Assembly: GCA_963575745.1 (NCBI GenBank)
Contig: CAUYUJ010003579.1
Span: 1 to 64,000, forward strand
Reading direction: 5' to 3'
DNA from: Prorocentrum cordatum
Taxonomy: Eukaryota > Sar > Dinophyceae > Prorocentrales > Prorocentraceae
Length of the DNA stretch: 64,000 bases
In this document: piece by piece, positions 55,092 to 64,000 of the stretch
Numbering within the stretch: position 1 is the stretch's first letter
How the letters are laid out: each line of letters opens with the position of its first letter
Position numbers and translations under genes: made by a program
Notes under the pieces: generated by a model
Seen by the model: only the letters and a program-made list of their open reading frames with translations
Databases searched by the model: none
Told to the model about the DNA's origin: nothing

Positions 55092-55271
55092 TCTTCCTCC
55101 CGGTTTGTCCCGGCGGCATGTCCCCCTGGGCCCTTGTCCCCACGGATTTCGCCAATTTTCGGCCTCCAAGCTTGTGACTGCCCTAAAGAGTGGCTTCTGT
55201 CTTGTTTTCCATTGTAGGGCTCTGCCTAAAAAGTTGGCCGCCTGTAGGCCGCTCGCCCTAACAAGTAGCCG

Positions 55272-55310
55272 CACCATCCCCGAAACTCGGCCCGAGTTTC
55301 GGGGATGGTG
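55272..55310. repeat. Perfect 39-bp palindrome
   Basis: Two 19-base arms (CACCATCCCCGAAACTCGG and its exact complement) around a single C. Followed by diverged direct copies of the motif (TTTTGGGTATGGTAG, TTTTGGGTATGGTGG) to about 55365. Confidence 0.9.
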
Positions 55311-55379
55311 GCCCCAGGGCAACTTGAGGTTTCGAGTTTTGGGTATGGTAGTTTTGGGTATGGTGGGGGGGGCCTTGCG

Positions 55380-55744
55380 GCACTAAGGGCCTCCTTCTCG
55401 GCGGCCTCGAGGGCCTCGACCTCGCCCTGGCCGCCCTCGCCGTCGGTCTTCTCGCGGCCCGACTCGGGGTCCCCGGTTTCCAGCCGTTCCGCCAACTCGA
55501 GGGAGAAGGCCGGCCGCCGCCGGCGCCGCCCGACCGGCGGCCGGCGGCGGCCGGCCCTCTCCCTCTGGCTGGCGCCTCCGAGGGCCTAAGGCCTAAGGCC
55601 TCAGAAGGGCCCTTGGGCCCTCATGATTGCGTGTTACTTGTTGTTGTCTTATTGGTTGCCGTACGTTGTCATACATCATCGATCGTAGCTATCGTAGCCT
55701 CATCTAACCACAGGGGCCTTTCAGGGTCTTGGGGGCCAACATAA
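55380..55744. other. Unassigned spacer
   Basis: GGCCGCCGCCGG-type inverted repeats at 55508-55555 and GGCCTAAGGCCTAAGGCCT at about 55583-55600. No gene. Confidence 0.4.
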
Positions 55745-55993
55745 GTGCCGCACCTACCCCCCCCCTTAGTGCCGCACCTAGCCCCCCTACACTGCCGCGT
55801 TGGTGCCGGCTTAGTGCCGCATCGAGGGCAACATAAGTGCCGCAACAATGCCGGCTTAGTGCCGCATCGGCTGCCGCACTGCTGCCGCACCGTCCCTGAG
55901 ACCCCCCTGGGGGATCCCAAGAACTCCAAAATCAGATCTTGGGGGAAGACCTCCTTTTGGGGATGGCTTAGTGCCAGCTTAGTGCCGCACCAT
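55745..55993. repeat. AGTGCCGCA short-repeat family, site 1
   Basis: About ten AGTGCCGCAC/TTAGTGCCGCATC copies with irregular spacing. The same core (TAAGTGCCGCC) recurs at 62740-63000 and near 63760. Confidence 0.75.
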
Positions 55994-56061
55994 TATTTAA
56001 AACCTATGGCTTGAGGCGGCGCACGGTGGCGCAACAGAGCGATCTAGGAGGACACCCATTT

Positions 56062-56152
56062 CATGGTCAAGGTTCATGGTTTCAAGGTTCATGGTTTCAG
56101 GGTAAGGTCCATGGGAAAAGTTCATGGTTTAAGGTCAAGATGTCATGGTTTT
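56062..56152. repeat. GGTTCATGGTTTCAA minisatellite
   Basis: Six degenerate copies of AAGGTTCATGGTTT. Confidence 0.8.
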
Positions 56153-56435
56153 GCATTTGAAATTGAGAGGGGGAATCGGCTCCCCATGCGGCCGCGGCCA
56201 CTGGGGCTTTCGGTAGAGTCTCCTACGGCGGCACGACATGCGAGTGACGGGTGCGCCGACATGGGCGGGGGCCTCCATACTGATCACGAGTCCGAGGGCC
56301 CGAGGCGTTTCCTGTATCGAAATCGGCTTCTCTTGCGCATCGTTTCTTTCGATGGGACCTCTCCGGGCGATGCCCCCTCCTCCCTTCTCGGTCTTTTTTT
56401 ATCCGTCCTCATCCTGCCCCTCCCTTCGTTTTTTT

Positions 56436-56620
56436 AAGTGTGTCCTCCCTCCTCCTCATCCGCGTCCGCATCCTCATCCTCCCTCCTTCTTCCTCCCTCT
56501 TCCCTCCCTTCTCCATCCCTCCCCCCCGCCTCTTTGCATTCTCAGAATGCCCTCGCCTTCGATCCTTTCCCACTCTTTCTCCTCGTCCTCCCCCTCCCCC
56601 TCCTCCTAGTCATCATCATT
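56436..56620. repeat. CCT/CAT-rich tract
   Basis: Pyrimidine-rich TCCTC repeats, looser than the pure triplet tracts. Confidence 0.6.
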
Positions 56621-56635
56621 GTTTGGATTTAAAAG

Positions 56636-56672
56636 CTTTAGGTCTTAGGTCTTAGGTCTTAGGTGTTAGGTA
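56636..56672. repeat. (TAGGTCT)n heptamer
   Basis: Five copies of TTAGGTC/TTAGGTG, the complement of the heptamer type seen at 58.7-60.6 kb. Confidence 0.75.
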
Positions 56673-56679
56673 TGCCGTA

Positions 56680-57540
56680 TGTCGTTTGTCCGCAAATTGC
56701 GGGTCCGAGTGCCCCAGTGGCCACGTCCGCATACTCCGTAGCCTATGACCCATGATATGATAGCATTTTGTTTCAAGCATGAGGGGCATGAGGAATGAGT
56801 TTAGTCGGGTTGGCGCTTCTAGATGCACCGATCGGCGGCGATCAACCAGACACAGACAATGTTGACACTGACAATATTCAGAACATCCAGCATGAGTCGC
56901 AATCGTCGCTAGCATCTCTTGTAGAGGTTGTAGGTGGTCCAATTGTCAATGCGCCAGCGCCGTCAGCGCCTTGTGCTCGCACAATCCAATACAACAGCAA
57001 TCTGCTATATGCGATATCATTGAGCACATGAAATGCTATATGCTACGCAATTATGCACCATATATGCTATATGCTATGTGCCACGCACATATGCTATATG
57101 CTACTAAGCTAAGCACAATTCAGTAGCCATATGCTATATAACATATAAATGATAACCTATACAACTATAAGCTGTTGTGCGTAGCCAAGCTTCAGCACAT
57201 ATAGATATTGGGCATGCTGACATGTTAAGTGTTCATTGTAAACTGTAATGTGTAAACTGCTAGCTGTTTGCCATTTACGTTTATTCCTTGTGCAGACTGG
57301 CCAAATAAACTTCACATATTGACCAGACACAATAATTCACTGGGACGATTGACAGATTGACCAGGCACACTTCACTTGGAGCGCTGACCAGTTGACCGTC
57401 GACTATTCACACTTAACAAGTAACAGGTTTACCAGATTGAGAAAAGCACGCTGGGATGATTGGCAAATCTACAATATTGATCAGATAAGATGGCAATAAT
57501 TGGCATTGTAAGATTTGACACATTGACCATACGCATGCCG
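56680..57540. repeat. AT-rich island with TATGCTA repeats
   Basis: Markedly lower GC than its surroundings. Degenerate CATATGCTATATGCTA repeats at about 57045-57160, then CAGATTGACCAG-like repeats at 57290-57480. No gene. Confidence 0.7.
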
Positions 57541-57719
57541 CCCTATGAGATGCCACCCGCGGGGCCGCCCCATGGGATGCCGAAAATGTCGATTCGACCC
57601 AAGGCGGTCAAGTCGGCGCCGCCCGCGGGGCCGCGTCAACCCATAGCGCTGATGCCGAAGAGAACGCAGCCAACGTCAAAGGGCCCGCCCCCGAAGAAGC
57701 GCCCAATGCCGCCCAATGA

Positions 57720-58360
57720 CCCGCCGCCTGCCAGCGCCTGGGCAGAGCCTGGGTAGCGCCTGGGGGCGCCAAGCAGCGCCTGGGCAGCGCCTGCGGCGCC
57801 AAAGACCAAGGAGCGCCCGGGGGCGCCTGGGAGCGCCGGGGGCCGCCCGGAGGCGCCTGGAGACGCCCGGCAACGCCCGAGACCCAGGAGCGCGTGGAGA
57901 GCGCTTGGGCGCGTCTCGGCCTCGCGTAAGGCAGCGTTTGGGAACTCCTGAGGAGCGCTCAGGAACGCCTGGTGCGTCTGGGCACGCCTGGGAGCGCTTG
58001 CCAGCGCCTGGGCAATGCCTGGGCAGCGCCTGGGCAGCGCCTGAGAGCGCCTGGGGGCGCCCGGGAACGCTTGGGGCTCGGGGCCGCCAGGAAGCGCCCA
58101 GGGGCGCCTGGCAGCGCCCAAGAGCGCCTAGGGGGCGCCAGGAAAAACTTCGGGCCCGCGCAAGGCAGCGCTTGGAGCTTCTTGGGGGCGCTTAAAGGCA
58201 CCTGGTGCGTCTAGGGGCGGCTGGGGGCGCCTCGCAGCGCCTGCCGGCCTTTGAGCAGCGCCTGACCAGCGCCTGGGGGCGCCAGGCAGCGCTGTAGAAC
58301 GCCTGGGAGCTCGGGGCGCTTGAGGGCGCTTGCACGCGCGCCGCGCGGTAGCTTGCGCTG
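57720..58360. repeat. GCGCCTGGG minisatellite
   Basis: Dense degenerate repeats of AGCGCCTGGGGGCGCC and GGGCAGCGCCTGGG, with unit length about 10-18 bases. Both strands read Gly/Ala/Arg/Pro low complexity. Confidence 0.88.
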
Positions 58361-58579
58361 GGGATGCTGGCCGCTCGCGCACGAAACCATGCGCTTTGCA
58401 AGGGCGGGCGGGGGGTGCGTGAGGTGATGTGCGCTGCGAGGTATTTATTGCGCATGATTCTGGCGCGCCAGGCGCCCTCGCGCGCACCGGGCGCTCCCGT
58501 GCGCCTGCGCGTTCTCCGGGAGCTCCCAAGCGCTGGCCAAAACGAGCGCGAAGCTCATCCAAGCTTGGAGGCGCGTCCA

Positions 58580-58660
58580 TCACCATCGCCAGCACCATCA
58601 TCATCGTCAGCAATATCACCATCAACATCACCAGCGCCATCAGCACCGTCATCATCGTCG
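58580..58660. repeat. (CATCAC/CATCAT)n microsatellite
   Basis: ATCACCATCAT-like triplets, degenerate. Confidence 0.75.
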
Positions 58661-58739
58661 ACGCGTTCGGATTCTATATGTCATGGGGCATTGGCGGGTG
58701 GGGCACGTCCAACAAGGAACAAGTCGGATCGCCAAGTTG

Positions 58740-60560
58740 GCCCTAAGCTCTAAGCCCTAGGCCTTAACCGCTTAAGCCATTAACCCTTGGCCTTGAGCCC
58801 TAAGCCCCAAACCCTGGGCCCTCAGCTTTAGGCTCTGAGCCCTGAGCCATGCGAACTAAACCCTGAGCCCTGGCCCTTGAGCCCTGGGCCCTGCGCCTTG
58901 AGCCGTAAGCCCTGGGCACTGAGGCCCTAGGCCCTGCGCCCGAGGTGCAAGCGCGCGCAGAGCATGCGCCATGTGACCGCGCATGCGTCTCGTCGCGCAT
59001 GCGACGCAATCTTGCGTCAAATGGCTCGAGAATTTGGTGGAACTGCTCATCGGCCGCACTGTTTGAAAGAATCTGGCGCGTTGCCATCTCGTCGAGCGTC
59101 TTCTCTCGGCGCGCGGCCGAGCCGCGCCGCTCGCTTCGCGGTCCATTTCGAACGACGTCAGGCGCCACAAACGCCCTTCTTGGCTGCCGCGAGCGTCGAC
59201 CTTGGTCGCCGAAAAGGTCGACCTTGGACCCGAAATTTGCGACCTTGCCCAGAGACCCCCCCACCATGGGCCCGGAAAGCCCCGGAAGACCTTTGGAAGA
59301 CCCCACCTCGCCATGGTCGACCCCCCCACCTTGGGCCCGGAAAGCCCCGGAAGGCCCTGGAAGACTTCCGGGAGACCCCACCTTGCCCAGGGTGGCAAGG
59401 TCCCCCTGATGCACCATGCCAGCCAGCCCAGGGTCAGAAAATTGCACTCCGGGCTCGCGCCCAGCCCACGGTCGCACAAACCAGAATGGCGCGCCGCTGG
59501 CCCATTATGCACAGCGAGTGTCTCGTCGCAAAGCTGCGCGCGGCGCCCGGGGGAGCGCGGCATGGGGCGCACGCCCCCGGGCCACTCCCAATGCCCCGTG
59601 GCAGAGGCATCGCGACGCGACATGGCGCGGGCGCACGGCGGCGGCGCCCGCTCCCCATCTCAGAGTTCGAGAGTCGCAGGGTGGTTGCAGCGGCCCGACA
59701 TTATTTGCTGCCTGGGGCCTGGGCCCTCCGCCCTGAGCCCTAAGCCTTAGGCCTTGCGCCCTGAACCATGAGTTCTGGGCCCCGGCCCTTCAGCCCTGAG
59801 CCTTGAGCCCCTGAGCCATAAGCCTTGAGCCCTGAGCCTTGCGCCCTACGCCCTGGGCCCTCAGCTCCGAGCCTTAAGAACTAAGCCCTTAGCCCTCAGC
59901 CCTTAGCCTTCGGCCCCGAGGTCCTAAGCAGCCCTGGGCCTCGTGCCCTGGGCCCTAAGCCCTAAGCCCGATGCCTCGGGCCTTCAGCCCAAGGCCCTCA
60001 GCCCCGAGCCCTGGGCCCCGAGCCCTGAGCATTAAACCTTAGGCCCTGAGCTCGGAGCCCTAAGAACTAATCCGCAACCCCTACGCCCAAAGCCTTCAGC
60101 CCGGAGCCAAAAAGCTCAAGCCCTCAACCTCCACCCTCAACCCTCAGCCCTCAGCCCTGAGCCCTGAGCCTTAAGCCCTGCGCCCTAAGCCCTAACCCCT
60201 ATGCCTTGAGCACAGAGCCCTGAGCTCGAAACCCTAAGCCCTAAGCCTTAATCCCTTGACCCCTAAGCCAGTAGCGCTTAGCCTTGAGCCTTGAGCCCTA
60301 GGCCCCGAAACCCACGCCCTGAGCCCTCAGTTTCCGGCTCTGAGCTCTGGACCCGGGGCCCTGAGCCCTGAGCCCCAAGCCTTAAGTTTTGCGCCCTGAG
60401 CCATTAGATCTGCGCCCTGGCCCCTGGCCCTTCAGCCCTGAGACTTCAGCCCGAGCCTTGAGCCTTGAGCCTTGCAGCTTATGCCCTGGGCCCTAAGCTC
60501 CGAGCCTTAAGAACTAAGCCCTAAGCCCTTCGCACTTTGAGCCTTGAGCCCTTAGCCTTC
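58740..60560. repeat. Degenerate CCCTAAG-type heptamer array with a 750-bp insert
   Basis: Plus strand is built of seven-base units such as GCCCTAA, GCCCTGA, GCCTTGA and GCCCTCA from 58740 to about 58940 and from about 59705 to 60560. The block 58940-59705 is unrelated GC-rich DNA containing a 77-base tandem repeat (GGGCCCGGAAAGCCCCGGAA at 59270 and 59335). The unit resembles the complement of the plant/algal telomere repeat TTTAGGG with G for one A. Confidence 0.8.
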
Positions 60561-60599
60561 AGCCCCTAGCCCTGCGCCGCGACCTACGCCCCCAGCCCC

Positions 60600-61311
60600 G
60601 GGCCCCAAGCGGCCCCGAGCAAGGGGGAGGGAGGGGGAGGAGAAGGAGGGGGAAGGGGAGATGGGGAGAGGGAAGAAATGAGTGATGAATGATGCGCACT
60701 GAATTGTGAATAGTGAAGAATGCGGTAATGAGGTAATGAGGTAATGAGAAAATGGGTAATGAGGTAATGTCATTCCGTCGCCCCTGCCCCCGCGCCCCTC
60801 CGCCCTCCGCCCTCTCCCCAAACCGCTTTCCGAGGCGGTGGGGGGGCTATCCTAGTCATCTGTGCCCCCATCCCCAGTCCTAGCCTCGAGTCTCGTCGTC
60901 GTCGTCAAGGAATGCTGCCAGCAAGGGCGCGTTGCGAGGGGTGCGGGGGCTCGCGGCGTGAGGGGGCACTGCGGCATCGCTGGTGTATCCCGGGTTTACT
61001 CAGGACCTCTTCCACCTCCTCCACCTCCTCCTCGCCCATGGGGCTCTCCAGCCCCCGGGCCCCCTGGGGCCCTCCTCGACTCCTGCGCCAACTGCGTCGA
61101 CAAACGACGGTGCGATAGAGAGACGCAGAGAACGCGACAACACTGAACCTAGAGTGCATTTAGCGGCTGCCTGGCTCGAGTAAGTAATAAGCTACAGGGG
61201 TCAGGCTACAGCGACTACTCGCGCGGCCTGTGCAGCGCGCAGCGCACAGCCTTCTCTGCGGCTGCCCCTGGCCCCCCGCCCAGCGACGCGCAGCAGTAGG
61301 GCGCAGCGGCC
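60600..61311. other. Unassigned spacer
   Basis: GGAG-rich patch at 60620-60680, GGTAATGAG repeats at 60724-60770, CCTCCACCT triplets at 61010-61030. An SL-like TGGCTCGAG at 61172-61180 is too short to call. Confidence 0.4.
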
Positions 61312-62254
61312 ATGATCAAGCAGGCGTCGTGGCCCCAGAGTTCACTGAGCGAAGGGCCACGTGGGGGCATCGGGGAATGCGCGATCTACATGAAGAAAGC
61401 CATGGCGCAAGTGCAGATCACGGCCTGCCACGTGGAAGCGTCGAGGGCGGTGGCGGACATCAAGGTTGAGGAGCTCATCGCGATGAAAGAAAAGCTGGAC
61501 ATGCACCTCGTGATCGTGGAGCAGGGTCGCACGTCCACCACCAACGAGAGGATGGCCAAGTGCGAGATGACCAGGCCCCTGCAAGCCAAGAGCAAGTGCG
61601 TCGGGCAGTCGATTTCCAAACTACTTGAGTTCCAGGCCATCTGCAACCTTGGAGGCTACTTGCCGCAGATCATGCCGATGCAGAAACAGTATGTCAGGTC
61701 ATCCGTGGGCGAGGGCGACAGCAGCCAGAATAATGCGGGCCAGCGCGAGCGCAAGTGGACGAAAGACCCGTCTAAGTGGATCGACTACTACAAGCTCGAC
61801 ATGGACAACCCCGAGGCGTGGAAGCCCCTGGGCTGGAAAAGCAATGCCGATCCCACTGATCCAAGGATGGGAAGCAGCATGGTTGGCAGGACTACGAGAA
61901 CGAGACCCCCGAGGCCTGGAAGCAAAATGGATGGATCAACTTTAGCAAGCTCGATATGAGTGACCCTTTGGTGTGGAAGCAACTTGGGTGGGTTGACAGA
62001 AATGAAGAGAGCCCGACCAAAGAGTTGAATGCCCAGACGCCCAAAGCTGGGACCAGTCCGGCCTGTCTTCAGGAAGCGAGGACCAGTTCAAGTTTGAAGT
62101 TTCACTTTAGGTGGTCGATCGCCAGACATAGGGGGAGTTTGGCCACGGCCCAGGGAGCCACGCGTGCGCCTCGACGGCACGGCGGCACAGGCCACCGTGA
62201 GGAGTCAAGGCGTGCTTGGATCAATGCGGCGGTCGTCGAGATCAAAACAACTTG
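61312..62254 (+). pseudogene. W-K-x-x-G-W repeat protein, one frame break
   Basis: ATG at 61312 is the first after an in-frame TAG 18 bases upstream. Frame 1 (215 codons) starts with a helical, Met/Lys/Glu-rich part (residues about 25-110: EELIAMKEKLDMHLVIVEQG...) and then RKWTKDPSKWIDYYKLDMDN PEAWKPLGW. After a frame change near 61870 the other frame continues QHGWQDYENETPEAWKQNGW, INFSKLDMSDPLVWKQLGWV and runs to 62254. This gives PEAWKPLGW, KQHGW, PEAWKQNGW and PLVWKQLGW, a short tandem W-K-x-x-G-W repeat joined by (N/Y)(F/Y)xKLDM linkers. The repeat bridging both frames shows they were once one. Break by decay, or an unrecognised intron, are both possible. Family and function unknown. Confidence 0.55.
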
Positions 62255-62399
62255 AAACTTGAAGCAAGTATCGAATGAATGTTGTCCTCTCATCCTGCGG
62301 CCGCCTCAAGGCTGCTCCCCTATAATCAATATCGCGCCTAATCAACATCGCGCCTCAATAATTAATGTCGCGACGATCGGCCATCTCCGAAACATCTTT

Positions 62400-62560
62400 G
62401 GGCAAACTCGGGTTCTCTTGGGGGCGTCTTGGACGTCTTGGAAGCGTCTTAGGGTTGTGCTGGAGGCCGTTTGAGGCAGTCTTAGCCGTCTTGGAGGGCT
62501 TCTCGGACTGTCTTGGTACCATCCTGGAGCCCTCTTGATGCCGTCTTGGAGCCATCTTGG
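62400..62560. repeat. CTTGGG-type minisatellite, site 3
   Basis: GGGGCGTCTTGGACGTCTTGG, GCCGTCTTGGAGGGCTTC and similar. Same family as sites 1 and 2. Confidence 0.65.
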
Positions 62561-62569
62561 AACAACTAC

Positions 62570-62690
62570 TACTGACCTTGCTTGACCTTGCAAGTGACCT
62601 TGAACCTTTTACCTTGGACGTTGACCTCAAGCCTTAAACCTTGAAAACCGAGGCCCAAAACCTTGACCTTTAACCGACGACCTTGGCCCT
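62570..62690. repeat. ACCTTG short repeats
   Basis: GACCTTGC, GACCTTGAACC and GCCTTAAACCTTG, degenerate and about 10-12 bases apart. Confidence 0.6.
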
Positions 62691-62739
62691 CGGGGGGTGT
62701 CCTCCTTGTTGCGCCGCGCGCGCCGCCTCAACCCATGGC

Positions 62740-63002
62740 CTAAGTGCCGCCTAAGTGCCGGCATCCCCCTCGGCATCATTTGAAGGGTGCCCTTGGGGGC
62801 AGCCTTAGTGCCGCCTAAGTGCCGGCTTACTGCCGGCGTTGGTGCCGGCGTAAGTGCCGCGCTAAGTCGCATTTTAGGGCCGCCTTATTGCCGGCTAAGT
62901 GCCGCCACATTGCCGCGCGCCAGCGCATGTTAGTAGCGCGTTCTTGCCGGCGTAGTGCCGCAGCGAGCGATGCCTTATTGCCGCGTAGTTGCCGCCTCGG
63001 TA
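62740..63002. repeat. TAAGTGCCGCC short-repeat family, site 2
   Basis: About fifteen GTGCCGG/GTGCCGC/TTGCCGC cores separated by 4-12 bases. Also present at 55745-55993. Confidence 0.78.
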
Positions 63003-63009
63003 CTTAAGA

Positions 63010-63260
63010 AAAACATAAGGTAGTTGATGGTATGACGTGATATAACATATCATAGCGCAACATAGCAAGACAACCTATGAATATGTACATGGTACATCAT
63101 AACAGATGACATCATATCATCCAGTATAGTAGCACATCAACCCGTATCACATCATACCATATCATAGCAGAGCATGGTGGCAAGCTTGGACATGGTATAA
63201 CATAGACATAGAATAGCCTAACATAGCATATCATAGTGACAATATGGGTATAGCATAACA
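63010..63260. repeat. AT-rich ACATAGCATATCATA repeats
   Basis: Degenerate CATATCATAGC/ACATCATA units in a low-GC block. Confidence 0.75.
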
Positions 63261-63535
63261 TCTCACATTAATATGCACAGAACTGTCCGATGTTATTGTG
63301 GCTTGAGAGCGGTGTTGATAGATGGATCTGGTTGCAACAATTTGCGATGACGGCCAGTGCATTGCATAGCCCATAGCTGGTGACAGTTTCATTATGGCAT
63401 TGTGCAGAGGCATCTCTGCGATTGACAAGGACGGCGGCGTCGACGATGCTGACAATGTTTCCAGATGGGTGTTCCAGGTCATCTATAATGGGAGTAGTAG
63501 TGACTTGTGTCTATGGTGGTGTAGTTGTGGCTGAC

Positions 63536-63554
63536 GGGGGGGGGGGGGGGGGGG
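63536..63554. repeat. G homopolymer
   Basis: Uninterrupted run of about 18 G. Confidence 0.85.
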
Positions 63555-63849
63555 TCGTTGATGGGTTGAGGGGGTGGGTGGCGCGTGGTCGGCGTGCTGC
63601 GTCCCAATGGGTTGGCGGGTGCTTCTGTCGCTGTCCCATATTTCGTCTATGGTGCGCCATTCGCGGCCTTATGTTGTTAATGGTCTGCGCTCTGTGGTCT
63701 TAGTTTTGATAATGGCCATTGAATCCCAACATGAGTTTTCGAGTGCCAGGCATGGTCTCTTAAGTGCCGCCAATCATGCCCCACAGTGCCGCCTTGTGTC
63801 CGCACGTCGTTTTCAAAAGCTCAGAGTTTTCAAAGGAAGAAAGGGCAGC

Positions 63850-64000
63850 CAATGCTGGCCTGGGAACTAAAGTGAACCCTGTGTGCTTGCTCATGGGAGT
63901 TCCAAGTTTAACGTGCGGTCGTTCCACGTTTTCGTAGATCGGTGCAGCCTACAGTCCGTCGACGCGCGCGAGCGCGCGTGGCGGTTTCTGTGTTGCCCGC
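63850..64000. repeat. Dispersed repeat, fourth copy (see 52.7-53.1 kb)
   Basis: Contains AACGTGCGGTCGTTCCACG, TTTTCGTAGATCGGTGCAGC and GTCGACGCGCGCGAGCGCGC in the same order as the copies at 52690-53125. Cut by the window end. Confidence 0.7.

Noticed and set aside
60100-60125. GAGCCAAAAAGCTCAAG as a reverse leader
   Set aside because: Lies within degenerate heptamer repeats; the match covers only the GAGCCAAAA core.
61170-61181. SL-like TGGCTCGAG upstream of the W-repeat gene
   Set aside because: Only about nine informative matches and the 5' half does not align. Within chance expectation.

Overview
The window looks like a dinoflagellate nuclear genome segment dominated by mobile elements and simple repeats. 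The main evidence is two near-matches to the 22-nt dinoflagellate spliced leader (DinoSL), one 21/22 (minus strand, 13070-13091) and one 18/22 (plus strand, 27534-27555). Each sits at the 5' end of a non-LTR retrotransposon. Other support comes from the high GC content, an EEP endonuclease / reverse transcriptase / RNase H LINE with a cysteine-rich C-terminus, a second retroelement that joins a cytosine-methyltransferase-like domain to a reverse transcriptase, and many kilobases of micro-, mini- and satellite repeats. I cannot name a genus. I found no rRNA, tRNA, CRISPR, bacterial operon or ordinary single-copy housekeeping gene.

Layout. 1-5.8 kb: GGA, GAT/GCT and GTC/CCT triplet arrays plus one inverted-repeat element. 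5.8-13.1 kb: a nearly full-length but decayed LINE on the minus strand, bounded on both sides by (GGA)n in the same strand sense, so apparently inserted into a microsatellite. 13.1-17 kb: mostly non-coding. 17.0-21.1 kb: a decayed plus-strand Gag-like reading frame with a CCHC knuckle, followed by broken coding-like DNA. 21.4-25.1 kb: a 99-bp satellite, then an 18-bp minisatellite. 25.6-26.5 kb: two inverted-repeat elements. 27.5-30.4 kb: a second, truncated SL-headed LINE on the plus strand. 30.5-41.4 kb: a large minus-strand retroelement. In reading order it has a proline/alanine-rich N-terminus, two membrane segments, Cys-rich linkers, a methyltransferase-like domain, a reverse transcriptase and an RNase-H-like domain, followed by Cys-rich downstream DNA. 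41.4-47.5 kb: simple repeats and unassigned DNA. 47.5-52.7 kb: two blocks of a 66-bp repeat built on a GC palindrome. 52.7-56.7 kb: dispersed repeats and a third LINE ORF1 fragment. 56.7-60.6 kb: an AT-rich island, a GCGCCTGGG minisatellite and a degenerate CCCTAAG-like heptamer array. 61.3-62.3 kb: a candidate host-like gene with W-K-x-x-G-W repeats. 62.4-64 kb: short-repeat families, some also seen earlier in the window.

The most interesting system is the pairing of spliced leader, LINE and triplet microsatellite. It suggests LINE RNAs that acquire the trans-spliced leader, are copied with it, and land in GGA/TCC tracts. All recognisable elements here are damaged by frameshifts, in-frame stops or changed catalytic residues, so the window is a graveyard of elements rather than a set of active genes.
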